From: Sceloporus undulatus
Lineage: Eukaryota > Chordata > Lepidosauria > Squamata > Phrynosomatidae
Assembly: GCF_019175285.1 (NCBI RefSeq)
Contig: NC_056523.1
Coordinates: 199,196,830-199,260,829 of the forward strand
Reading direction: 5' to 3'
DNA length: 64,000 nucleotides
Part shown: one piece after another, positions 1 to 12,900 of the stretch
How the letters are laid out: every line of letters starts with the position of its first letter
Numbering within the stretch: the stretch's first letter is position 1
Translations under genes and position numbers: made by a program
The notes under the pieces: generated by a model
The model's input: the letters and a program-made list of their open reading frames with translations, nothing else
Told to the model about the DNA's origin: nothing
Database searches by the model: none

Positions 1-830
1 TTTGAGGGTCTCAGCCACCTACACTACTCTGGGGGACTCAAGCCCCCTTACTCCCCCCCCCCATGTTTTGGGGTCCATAGTTCAGCTCCAGTTTTAAGTT
101 AACCAGGAGAACTGAAGGCATGGGTATAGATCTACCTCTTGCTTGCTGAAGTCTTCCTCTCTTTCTACTGCCTTCCGCCTTTCCTAGCACCACCCTCTTT
201 TCAAATGATTCTTTTTTCCTCATGATGTGGCCAAAGCATGACCACTTAGCATGACCTCAATTTAGTTATCTTGGCTTCCAGAGAGTATCCAGGCTTGATC
301 TGTTCTTAGAACCCATCTGTTTGTCTTCTTGGCCATCCACTGTATCCTCGGTACTTTTCTCCAGTATTACATCTCAGATTAGTTGATTTTCTTCCTATTG
401 TCCCCCCCCCCCCCGCTGTCTAGCTTTCACATCCATACATGGCTTGGGCTGTCCTCACTTTAGTGTTCAGACTTATGTCTTCACACTTTATGATCTTGTT
501 CAGTTCTTTCAAAGCTGCCCTTCCCAATCCTAGTCTTTCTCTGATTTCTTGACTGCAGCCTCCATTCAGTTCAGTATTTGAACAAAAGTATGAGAACTCT
601 TTGACTATTCAATTTTCTTGTTGTCTAGGATGAATTCTTGTAGATCATCTGTGGTCATTACTTTTGGATTTTTTAAAATGTTCAGCATTGATCCAACCTT
701 GGTACTTGCTTTCTTGACCTTCTTCAATAATTACAGTGTCATTTCCAACAATACCTTTTCCTCTGTACCTTATTATTTGGTGCAGTATGGACTAGCCAGC
801 ACTGCACCATAAAAATCACTTTTTTTGGTA
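1..830 (-). mobile_element. BovB (RTE) LINE fragment
   Basis: Translated on the minus strand, the start of the window carries the BovB C-terminal signature (a basic G-S-R-K-R-G-R-L run near 60-170). The part toward 830 resembles the post-RT region. It is eroded, with several frame breaks, and is cut by the window edge. Confidence 0.6.
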
Positions 831-837
831 TACCTCT

Positions 838-896
838 CTATTTTCCGTTTTTTTTTGTTTTGTTTTGTTTTTTGTTTTGTTTTGTTTGTTTTTTTG
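838..896 (+). repeat. T/TTTTG simple repeat
   Basis: Low-complexity T and TTTTG tract, directly after the BovB fragment when read on plus. Confidence 0.8.
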
Positions 897-1560
897 CTAC
901 TTCATCATTTTTTGAGAAATTGATTCCTAGAAGCAGAATAAAATATCCAGATGTGCAAATATATGTAGATTTGGTGTTTTCTTGGCACAGAATTTAGACT
1001 TCTCTTTGGCACTGATGACACCCTTGCTATAATCTGAGAAGAGCTTAGTTTAGAATTGGACTTGCAGTCCTCTGCACTCATCTGGCATAGCAGGACACAT
1101 ATGGCAAAGGGAGGAACATTGCTTTGCAGTACCCATCGCTTCATGTTTCAATGACTATGTAAGCATGAGCAAAAAAAGCTTTGCAGCCGTAGCCAAATTA
1201 GCTTCCTCTGCCAGCAAAGAACAGATGGAAGTACTGAGACAATGGAGTGGAAGAGATTAAAGATTAAAGATCTTTTCCCTCCTGCTTGAAGTGTGTGTGT
1301 GTTGCAGAAAGAAGCAAAATTAATAAAAAGGGTGGTAACTATAGAGACCGTACAGTATTATCTCCTAGTGAAAAATATTTAACATTTTTTGTACAACCTT
1401 GACCCCTTTTAAGGTAGATTTCTTGAAACTTTAAAAATGTTAAATCTTTGTAGCTGGCTCTGTAAGATGCATTCCTAATCAATGGTTTAATATTTAATGT
1501 TATGTTCATGATACTGTTGTTGACATTAAATTCCTAATGATGTCTTGTTTTAAATCTAGT
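897..1560. other. Unassigned intron or flank of FOCAD
   Basis: AT-rich single-copy-looking sequence with a few short GT runs (near 1290). No exon with both splice sites and phase was found. Confidence 0.4.
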
Positions 1561-1564
1561 GACA

Positions 1565-2165
1565 AAAACAAAAAATAATGATCACAGATCACTTCCATAA
1601 ATTAAAAGTTGATGATGCATATAAAATTATTAAAAATACCTTAGTAATAAATCAAAGTGAAAATTGTAGCCAAGAAATCAGAAGAAGAATTTGAAAGGGC
1701 AGTTATGAAAGAACTAGATGAGATTATCAAGAATAAAGATGTATAACTGAATACCAAAGTCACAGTCACCCATGCCATAGTACTTTTATTTATGTGTATG
1801 AGTGTGAAAGCTGAACTGTAAAAAAAGACAACAGGAAGAAAATCGGCTCATTTGAAATGTGGTTCTGGAGGAGAGTTCTATGGATACCATGGACTGCCAA
1901 AAAGATAAATAAATGGTCCAAGAGTGAATAAAGCCTGAACTTTCATAAAATGATTAAACTGCAGCTATCATAATTCTGACACAGCATGAGATAACATGAC
2001 TTGTTGGAAAAGATTACAGTGCTCAGTAAACTGGAAGGCAGTAAGAAAAGAGGAAGACTACATTGCAGATACATTGACTCAATCAAGGTAGACATGGTCC
2101 AGAGCACTCTTGGAGGCCTCTTCATTCATAGGATTGCAATAAGTCAAAGCAACTTGGTGGCAAAC
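1565..2165 (+). mobile_element. BovB (RTE) LINE fragment, C-terminal part
   Basis: Broken frames read QEIRRRI, then FWRRVLWIPWTAKKINK near 1860-1915, then KKRGRL...DSIK near 2045-2095. This is the order of the BovB C-terminus (RRMLRIPWTARRTN ... RRRGRQRMRWLDSI). It is old and has many breaks. Confidence 0.65.
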
Positions 2166-2462
2166 AGATAGCTGCTCATAAACCTACATTAATGTATCTA
2201 ATTCTGTAATCCAGTTCCACATCCGGTGGGATCCAATTCTCTGTAAATTATTATTTTTGTGAAGAAGTATTTTATTTGCCTGACCTGTATACTGCCACTC
2301 AGTGTTATTGGGTTGCACCTGAGTTGTAATGATGAGGAAGAAGAGGGAGAAGAAATAAATTTCTTTTGACTTTTTCTTTATAACTCACATAATGATATAA
2401 AGCACTCACATGGCTTCATTATTTTTATAAAATAAAAGCAGCATATTTTTATGTCCATTTTC

Positions 2463-2525
2463 ACAGAATCATAGATTTGGAAGAGACCTCAAGGACCATC
2501 AAGTCCAAACCCCTACCATTCAGGA
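2463..2525 (-). mobile_element. CR1 LINE 3' end
   Basis: The start ACAGAATCATAGATTTGGAA is the reverse complement of the sauropsid CR1 tail (...ATTCTATGATTCTATGA). Only the tail is present, as usual for 5'-truncated CR1. A TTTTA-rich tract follows at 2526-2595. Confidence 0.7.
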
Positions 2526-2599
2526 ATACACATTTTTATTTTATTTTATTTTATTTTTTTAATTTAATTTTAATTTTTAATTTAATTTTAAAGGAGCTG

Positions 2600-3500
2600 A
2601 CAGTTTCTGAATCTCTCTCTCTCCATCTGTCCTTTAATAAATACGTTTAACACATTGGCTAGAATTCTGTTGATAACCCCAAACAGCCTATTGAATCAAT
2701 TGTAGATTAGTAAATCAACATTTATTTAAATTCCATTAATTCAATTGGTCTACCAGTAGGATTGGGATCATAGACAAATGCTGAAATTTGTCTAAATGTA
2801 GGCAAATGGCTTTTAACATGTCTACAAGATTATGTATGTACATATATAGCTTTATATCTTCTGGCTGCCAACCCATGCCCTGTGCAACTCTCAACATGAG
2901 GCAGAATACCTATCCCAATTTACATGGAAGATTCCCAGTGGCCTATATCCAGTTGTTAGTCTCATATTGTGTCAGTGACTGAATAGTAAGTCAATTTGTC
3001 AATGGTAAATCCCATTGAATCTATGGGACTACTCTTGTTGGAACTAGCAGTTGTATTTGGCTTCTATCATTTGTTACTGTACTGTACAGTATATCCATTC
3101 TCTCGGTGGGAGAATCTTATTGGATATACCCCATACAACTATGTCTGTATGCATTTATCATTTTAGTTATCTATTTGGGACAGCTTCCAAGCTGCAACTA
3201 TTGTTCAGGTTTGTCACCGTGCACTTTTTGGAAATGGTTTTTAGCAGATGCCTGAAAATAATTAAAAGCCATGCTTCTGAATTCTCTGTCAAATCTTCAA
3301 ATTATCCAGCCTGGAGAATATGTGTACATTTAAAAATGTTTTTATATTGGTTCCGTTGCCTACTATTCAAAGGCCTATCTCTGGCACATTGCTGCCATCT
3401 AGTGAGAGAATATTCATAATGTAACATTTTTGGCTTACTGTGCAATAACAATTGGCTATGTCAACAGTTAGTTTTTTGTGAAGTCAAAGACTTTCATGGA
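2600..3500. other. Unassigned FOCAD intron sequence
   Basis: A 122-codon open frame at 3051-3419 has no coding character and no splice context. No known repeat was recognised. Confidence 0.35.
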
Positions 3501-3504
3501 CAGC

Positions 3505-3570
3505 ATCCATAGTTTTTTGTGGGTCTTTCAGGCTATGAGGCCATGTTCTAGAGGAGTTTATTCCTACCCA
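3505..3570 (-). mobile_element. Penelope-like element 3' end fragment
   Basis: The sequence GTGGGTCTTTCAGGCTATGA and the following GCCATGTTCTAGAGGAGTTT are the reverse complement of the tail seen at 35300-35390 of the larger Penelope-like copy. Confidence 0.5.
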
Positions 3571-3791
3571 ACTGCTGTGATTCTCAGATAAATCAGTTTC
3601 CACTTTAAGCATAACATTAATGTTTGTGTACATATACATAACAAATCCCCAATAATATGATTAGGCATAAAATCATTTAGTATCAATATTGCTGGATTGT
3701 GAAAAACAGAGGCATCCTATATATATAGTTACTGTACAGCTTTCATGACTATTTACACTACCTTTATTCTCTTTTCTGGTTATCTTTCAAG

Positions 3792-3939
3792 CACTGGATG
3801 CATCTTGGGTGTAGGACTTGTTCTCTCACTGATGTGTCACAGCAACCTAACAGACTCCCAAGATTACATCTCTGGTACCTTGCGTAAACTTTGCAAATAC
3901 TTGGATGATGCAGAAGACCAAAGCAGAACCTTCCAGGAA
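3792..3939 (+). CDS. FOCAD: FOCAD coding exon 1 of 16 in window
   Basis: The acceptor is a pyrimidine-rich tract ending in CAAG, and the first base completes a split codon. The exon reads TGCILGVGLVLSLMCHSN... to ...AEDQSRTFQE, then donor GTAAGA. It is alternating hydrophobic and helical, as expected of a HEAT-like repeat. The true acceptor is the least certain boundary of the set because the upstream exon is outside the window. Confidence 0.85.
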
Positions 3940-6900
3940 GTAAGAAAGTGGTGGTATTTAGTTCTCTTGAACTTATTTTTCATCCATCATTCTGTACAAA
4001 GTTTGTCTTTTCCAAGTTGAATGAGTCTGAACTGTATTTTTCTTCCCCAAAATTAACTGATTCAATTATTTAATACGTTTCTCTTCTTGGTTACCCAGAT
4101 TCTTGCCTATGCAATTTCCTGTGTCAGCATTTCCACTTTTAGCGTTAAGATCATTGAAGCTGTGGAGGCCGAAGAGATCATGAACAAGTTGCAGAAATTA
4201 ACAGAAGCTAATCAGCAGGTTGTATCTAACGCATGCAATCCTTTCTGCTTGTTTTCCCAAAGCTACTGTATTATTATGTTTTGCCATAATATTTTATGGT
4301 GCTTAAGTGCCTTCAACCTGACTCCCATCTTATGGAGACTTTGTCATGGAATTTTCTTTGTAGGCTTTATTCAGAAGAGTTTGTCATTGGCTTCCTCTTA
4401 GACTGCATCTGGACTGCAGAAACAATCCAGTTCGACACCACATTAGCTGCCTTGGCTCTATTCTATGGAATTTATAGTTTTTGTGGCACCAGAATGCTCT
4501 GACAGAGAAGGTTAAATATCTCACAACAGTACAGTTCCTAGAATTCCATAGTGCTAAGCCACAGCAGTTAAACTGATGTCAAACTGGATTATTTCTGCAG
4601 TCCAGATGCATGCAAAGGGCATGAAGCAGACTGGCATGAAGGAGCTCCAGTCCTAATTGGGCTGGGAGAGGGTTATTGTCCAAAGCTACCCAGTTGAATT
4701 CCATGGTTGAAGAGTGATTCCAGCCCTAGTCTCCTGCTGTTCTAGTCCAACACCCAGATCACTACACTACTGTACTCTGATTTAAGCATAATATAAAGAT
4801 TTGTGGAGCTTGAAATTCTATACTTAAATAGTAGGGGATTGTTTTTTTATCCTAAAGCTGAAAATATGGTTACACTGGTCTTTCTAAATTATGGTTTGCC
4901 TTTTCTTTTTCTGTTGCAGACAGCTGGCTTTGCTTTGGCACTGGGGAATGTCGTTCATGGGCTATCTGTGTCTGGTCATGGTAAAGCAGAAGACCTTGGT
5001 AACAGGCTGTTTCCGGCCTGGATGAAAATTGTACTTGCAGAGGTACAGTATTGTGCATTTTATTAACAATTGAGATTTGATTTTATTTGATTGAGAATTA
5101 TGTGAGGATAGTGTGCACCATTTTTGGCTTATTATTATTATCCACTGGCTTTAAAAAGTGACAGGTGGATTATTTCTCTTAAACATTTTAAAAGAAATAA
5201 TCTACCTGTCACTTTTTAAAGCCAGTAGATAATGTAAGGCAACCTTTCCCATGTTGGCTGGAGGCAATGGGAGTTGTAGCCAAACACACCTGGAAGATAT
5301 CAGTTTGGGAAGACTATCATCTGGTCATGAGATATTTCTGGCCTGCTGACCTTTTGCTCTTAATTTGGTTGTTTTCAGTTCACTTGGAGTACTACTTTTA
5401 GGAAGCACTGGACATAACTTTGTCTACCAAATTTCTCCTGTGATTTTCCTACCTGAATATCCAGATTATTTATGTCAGTATTCTCTCACACACATTCAGT
5501 TGCTCTGTTTAAATGAAGGGAGCAACTTAGAGCACACTCTTATAGTTTTACATTGTAGGGAAAAGACTGGTTGTGTGTCATTTATTTTTATTTTTTAATT
5601 GAACAACCTCATGATCTTGGGAACAAGGAAATATAACTTTTGTATAAAGTCATTATTGGAGACTAGAGCTTGTAAGGAGAATTAATGTATTGTCTGTAAT
5701 TTGCTAGCATTATTAGCAAAGTTTTAAGAAAATATTATTTTAGTTGTTAAAACATTGATAACATCAGTTTTTAGTTATATTTAATATTTCCTGTAACTTT
5801 AATCATGCAAAAGTTAGCTTTTGGACACCCACCCCCAGAATTCTGAGAGTTCTGATCACTCAAAAAGTAACTTCTCCAAAGTCTATGTTGCAAAAGGCTT
5901 TGGAATTGGTGGATTATTTTTTTTATTCTGTTTCCAACCCTGAGTAGTTATACTTTTTAATTTTAAGAAGGTAACATTGTGAAATATTAGTTTCTTTCTT
6001 TAACAACACAGTTAGAATGAACTAAGTGTTAAGTTCCTTGAACTTTGAAATCACCCCATAAACCTCTCCTGTCGGTGCCTGCTATTTCTGCTTTTGCAGT
6101 TCAGATCTTACTGAATTATTCTTTCATGTCTGAGCTAAAATTTCATGAATACAAATGAGAAGCTTGCAGTGGTTTTGTTTTTCCCCAGTAGGATTCACTA
6201 GTTTTGTTAAATTGTAGAGGGTGGTCATTTTAAATGTGTACTGTATTTCTCTTACAACCCATTAAAAACCTGTTAATTGGTTAAACTATTGAATAATTTT
6301 GAAGAAGACAATGACATTTTCCCTCTTTTTTAGATTATTTAAGACACAGTCAGTACCATCTTAAAAGAGGCATCCCCTCCTGTATGTGATTGAATTGTGC
6401 TGCTCTGGTCAGATAGAACAGTGCTGCTTTGATAAAATCAGTGCTTCAGAGCTTTCTGTTGCCCCATTATACTATATTTGTAAATTTATGTCTCTCCAAT
6501 CTTGCTGTCCTCCAGCAGTGGAGAGAATGTGGCCCTCCAAATGTTGCTGAAATCCTCTCCCATCGGCCTTTTTAAAGCGTAGCTAATGGTGAGGGATCAT
6601 GGATTTTGTATGCCATAACATCTGGAGGACTCCATATTCTTCATCCTGCTCTGTTCCATAATGTTTGCAGACTTGGCAGTACTGCAAGGCTGTGTTTGCA
6701 GTCTGATTCGTATTATGCTTTTCTCTCATAGCTGGACCTAAAACAAGTGGAAGAATGGTCTCATACAAACAGATGAAGTAGTTTTTACTTCCCTTTCCTA
6801 CAATTTTCTGATCCTTCCCTAACCCTCCATTTCATTTTAACACTATGCAAGGGAAGACTATGTATGCACTTGTGTGTAATGTCTTAATTTGGACTTGCGA

Positions 6901-9900
6901 GAATGAGAGAGACCCATATGTGCTTGCTTATTTTACAAGGTGAAGTTAACATATTTGATTCCAGCACTGGGAATCCCCTTACAGGTATGTTGGTAGAAGA
7001 GTCTTTGGGCTAATCTTGGAATTGATTGGTACTATTACCTACCAATGTACACAGTATTGTCTTATGTTTCTTTTGTTTCAATTTTAGGGAGCCCCTACAA
7101 TGCAACGCCTTGCAGCAGTCAATGGGCTGGTCTCTGTGGTAGGTTCTGAAAGAGCAATGCTACAGGTAAAGACTGAACTCTGTCAAACAATTTCAATCTG
7201 AAGTTTCTTTTAAAAAATGCTTTGTAAGTACACGTTGCTTCATTAGAATTGTTGAAATCCTGTTATTGTTCCCCTAGCATGTTTTCACAGAACAAATACT
7301 TTGCTTAGCACAATTCTTATCATGATTCTTAGGTATGTGCATATTTACATTACATGTAATGTTTATATTATTTTGATTATATAATATGTATATTACATAG
7401 TTGTGCCATTATGGCTGGACTACTAAGTCTATATGTAACAGCACATATATAGTAATAGAAGGGGCTCTATTCTCTGATGCATCCTTTTTAGTAATGGCTC
7501 ACCAAATCTTCTGTGCTGTTTTCCCCATATGAATGAGAAGGAGCCATTTACTTATGTGGAAATTCCAGTTTGGTTCTTTCCTGATTTCACATCAATTAAG
7601 AATCAAGCCTTTCTGTATAGGATCACTTCCCTTGGTTGGTACTAGATAGTGATAGAATGTTGAGAGCTGGCTTTCACCTGGAAGGTGAACGGATTGAGCA
7701 GGTCAATTTGTATTTGTACCTAGGGTTACTCTTCTCAAATACAGGGAAATGGATAAACCACTTTAGTAGGAACAAACAGAGAACTATAGCGAACTCCAGT
7801 GTGCTTTATAAATTGATAAGTTATAACCACCCTACAAGTGTATCCCCTATCTTAAAAGTACAATATAAAATCTTGCCCATTTTATCATATGGTGCTGAAT
7901 TATGGGGTCACTTAAAAGTTCCCACTTTGGAGCAGGCTCAGGCCTGCTTCCTAAAAAGAATCCTTGGAACAGACAAGAACACTCCAGCCCAAGCAGTAAG
8001 AGCAGAACTTGGGACCTATTCAATTCATGGCCAGGTGTTGATAAAAGCATTTAATTACTGGCTTAAGATCTCCAAAATGGACTCAAGAAAACTCCCTAAA
8101 CTCTGTGTAGAACAACAACTAGCTATTGGGCATTCTAATTTTTGGATTAGTCAACTATCCCTAATTTTGTTCCAACTAGTTTTTTCACCCGCCCATTTTC
8201 TTTCAGCTGGGCACACAATTCAGGAATCTTTAAAACAAAGGATCTAGGATATCAGTGCACAATCAGACATAGCATTGTTGGCTGGTTGCAAATCCTTAAA
8301 TTGGTTAGTTAAAAAAAAAACTGTGTTTGGCCTAGAAAAATATCTTAGGTAACATCTAACACAGAGCCAGAGAACAGCCTTCACCAGAACTAGATTTGAG
8401 CAATTAAACTCAATGGTAAGAACAGGATGGTTCCAAAAAATACCTTATCAAGAAAGAACATGCATTTCTGGTGCTTCTGCCATTGAGGACATTACACACA
8501 TCCTATTTAAATTTTGCTTTTATGTTAATGAGAGAACCCACCTTTGCAACCATTTTTGGTGAGATTGACCTATTGGGATCCTACTGTCAAATTGTCCTAT
8601 TTCCTTTCCGGTGAGAATTTACGTCTAGTGTGCTGTGTAACAAAATTTGCTGTAAGCACTACTCGACAGAGAGATCAATTTATCATACAAAACAGGGTAC
8701 CATGCCACAGTGATGAGTTCATTTAAACATTTCCAACTATCCCTTCCCTCCTTCCCACTCTGTTTTAGATTGTTGTAGACTGTAGTTTGTTATACATAAT
8801 TTGTTTTTATTTAACTTTTACTTGTATTTGTTTTAACTTTTTACTTAATTTTATATGAGTTTTTAGGCGTGATCAGTTTTTTATTCTTGTATGTATTTGG
8901 ACATTCTAACGTTTAGATTTTGTATTATGTATTTTGTAATTTGTCTTCTATTGATACGGTGAGCTGGTTAATCAATAAAATTTGTTGTACTGCAAGACCT
9001 TCTTAGTGTTCTGAAATTTTCAGGTTATTATAGAGTTATATATATTTAATTAGTGAAAACTCAAGCAGTCTAAGAGAATATGATACCAAGATATAGGTAT
9101 TGTATTTAGCATCATGTTTCCAATACTTTGAAATACTGTATTGCTGATGTTATTTCTTACATTAAGTGATAAATAGAAATTTTATACTCACACACTCTGT
9201 GTGTATCTGTGTGCTTCTTTTTGTTTCTTTGTGTCTGTTATGTTAAGACCTAGGAGAAGAGCCCATAACATAGACACCCAAAGATACCCTTCCGCACACT
9301 GATATTTCAAGACAATCTATGACTTTTCAGTTGCTCATCATTTCTGGCTTGATTCTCTTCTACCATCTGTTCTTTCACAGTTGAAAACTGAGGCTATCCA
9401 GTCTTCGCAGTTTCAAAGCAAACTTAATGAAGTCATCAGAACCCTGAGCCAGGTGAGAACCTTCATTGTTTATGACTTTACAAACCTGGGGTGGTATAAT
9501 ATGGATTTTTCTAATAGTTGAAGTAATAGCCAGAAAACAGCCACGAGAGACACTGCCCTTCAGGACTTTTCAACATTGCTTGCTCTAGTCTGGCATAGCC
9601 CTGACCTTCTCTTAAAAGATGCCTTTATAACCATTGGTATATGGCGACAACAGAAAGAATCCCTCTTCCAATTTCCAGTTTTGAAATATTATTATCTCAT
9701 CACTCAGTCATCTTTTCAGTAGCTCATTCCCACAAAATATTTCCAGAAATATATAATGGAGGGAACTGCCAGGAGGACTGCTTCTTTATACTCTTTTTAT
9801 TTCTTTCAAAATGGCTGCCAGGTGATTATATTGTGTAGCACCTCCCAAACACTTTCTGTGGGTGATGTTCTCCTGTTTGCATGTAGGGTTTCTGGTTTAT

Positions 9901-12900
9901 GTAGATATAGTTCTTCACTCCAAAGAGTGCTCATGGTCAATTCATCTCTTCCACCATCTAAGAACATTTGCCCACCAAATAAATCTAGTATTAATTATGG
10001 TGTAGTAGTTTGAGCATAGGACTTGGAATCTGGAGATTGGGGTTTGATTCCCTGCTTGGCCATGGAAATCCACTGGGTGGCCTTGTGTGAGTCACACGCT
10101 CTCACCTCCAGAAAAACCCATGATAGGTTTGCCTTAGGATCACTAAACCAGAAAAGATTTGAAGGCACACAATAGCAACAGTAAATTAGTAATGCATATT
10201 TAATTGTCTCAGCTGCTTCAAATGCAGGATACCAAGGCCTAATTATCTAGGCCAAATGTAGTCAGAATGTAAAAGTCTAGATGTTTTGAATTTTATAATC
10301 TCTAAAAGAATTTTGCCCATTCCAATCCATTAACATAAGTGGGATGGATATTATGACTGTGTGTATAATGCGCATATTGGTTTTAGAGAACATAAAATAT
10401 CTTACTTATTCATAACTTTATGACACTTTACACGCATAATGAAAGTTACATCTTTGGCTGTCATGTGATCCTTACATTTACAGATAATCAGCTTTTCTGG
10501 AGTGATTGGCCTTCAAACAAATTCAGCATGGCTTTTGGGACATCTGCATCTCTCCACTGTGTCTGCAACCCATAGTCAGACATCTGGTAACTGTAGCAGA
10601 ATACTCTATCATGGGTGGTAGCAAAAATGCTAGCAAAAAAGAAATCCAGCTAACTTTTAAATAAAGATTTGATATTTCCAGTAAACACCAACTGACATAC
10701 TTGTATATGTGTGTGGGGGGGAGGCAGTGGCATTGGCCTAGGTGGGGAACTAGTCATTTGATAGTTGTCGGCACAGCTCCAGATTTCATATCACTACTTC
10801 CTTATTCAATCTGTCTGGACGATTATCAGGCATCATTTTGAACTGTAATTTATAGACATCTTGAAGCCATCAGATAATGGTTTCACTGCCTGCCAAGGGC
10901 AATGTAAAAATTAATCTAAACTGATGCCGATCCCATAAATGGGTCCATCTAAACTGATGCCGATCCCATAAATGGGTCCGCTTTAAGTGACACTAAGTGA
11001 CACTAGTATAAAATTTGGATTTACAGTATCATTACTATAATTATTATCCACGTGGCAAGTTTTATGTACATATGGACACACACACAAACTTGAGCAGCAA
11101 TAGCTAACTACATTAGGGCTGCTTTAAATTTGCTTTCTTCCTCCAGTCAGCATTGCCAGCAATGATGAACAGGAATAAGAACTTCAGTACATGATAACTC
11201 TGACTCACATGGTGAAATAATAGGACTGAAATCACTTGAGAACCAGACCAATCCTCATGGCTACAATTCTTTGCTTTTCTGTGCATAAACACACAAGCTT
11301 GGTCTATCCAGTCTACCTTCAGAAGCAGCAATGTTACTGATAATGTGAGTCTGTTGGAGAGGGCATGACTAGTGAATGCACCTTCATCCATCACTGAGAT
11401 GCAGCCAGTGTCCAAAAACACTGACAAGAAGATGGGAGCAGCACTGGGAGGTCAGTGATAGAAAATGGGCTTTGCATGCAGAAGGACCTTAACATCTCCA
11501 GATAGGACTGGCAAAGACTCCTGTCTGAAACTCTACTGCCAGATAGTGTAGGCCACTGATGGGCTACTGTGGCCTCCCAGATTTTTTCACCATCAGGTTG
11601 CACCAGTCTTAAGCTCCGTAGCCAACAGTGAGAGATTATAAAATCTAGAAACCAAAAATATCTGGAGGACCACAGTTACTTACCTTCATGTAGACAGAGT
11701 TGAACTCATTGGACCAGTCTTGCTTAGTACATAAGGCATCCCCCTGTGTGAGTTATGCAGTTTAATATGACAAGAAGCAACTGATTGACTTGATAGGTAT
11801 TTGATTTTATTTTATTTTCACAGTTCCACCAGATTTTAGCTACCTGCCTGAAAAAAGCTTCCTTAGGGCAGCAACTGACTTTATGATTGAAGCTGGAAAG
11901 AAAGGTAAACCCTAAACTTTCATGTGGGTTACTTGTTCTGTAAATTTGGGTAGGAGAAAAAGTACACACACACACACACCCTATTATAGTATACTGGTGT
12001 TACTTTATGCATGAACATCACAGCTTTTGCATGCCATTTAAAAAACATGGCACAAACCCATTTGGATCATTACACAACTCTTCTGCCAATGACATGTCAA
12101 TAACATTGCAAGTGTGTGTGTGTGTGTGCCTTCAAATTGTTTCTGACTTATGGTGACCCTAAGGTGAAACTATCATGGGGTTTTTTTTGGCAAGATTGTT
12201 CAGGGGAGGTTTGCCATTGCCTTCTCCTGAAGCTGAGAGAATGTGATTTGCCCAAGGTCACGTATTGGATTTCATGGCTGAGCAGGGAAACAAACCCTGG
12301 TCTCCAGAGTTGTAGTCCAACAGTCAAATCACTAAGCCATGCTGCATATATATATAAAGTTAAGATAGAATTGCAGTAACCCTGCACAATATTTTTTCTG
12401 TATTTTAGGTCTTTTTAGAGTCAGTTTTATACCTTATCTAAGCAGTGACTCCATGTTTGCCAAGATAATAATGAATTCAGTAGAAGAGGGTGGGTGTTCT
12501 TTGGGAGAATCAACAGGAAAGAGAAAACACTTGTGTTGTAGTGGTTACCACGTTAGACTGGAAACCAGGAGATCTAGCTCCAGTCCCCACTGAACTATAA
12601 AATTCAGTGCAGGCCTTAGGTCAGTCACCCCGTGTCTGCCTGGCCTAGTTCACAGTGATGTTGTAAGGAGAAGGTGGGGAGCAAGAGAACCATGGACCAC
12701 ACTTTGAGCAAATTGGAGGAAAAGCAGGATATAAACATGACCATCAAGTATGTGGTAGAGGATCCCTTTCATCATGCCTCCTACATTTCTTTAGTAAATG
12801 TTTTCTTACACCCAGATTTCTCTTACAAGAGAAACCGGGGGATGCTTGGGGATTTTTCTTAATATAAGAAAAATACAGTATAAGGAATATTGTAATTAAA

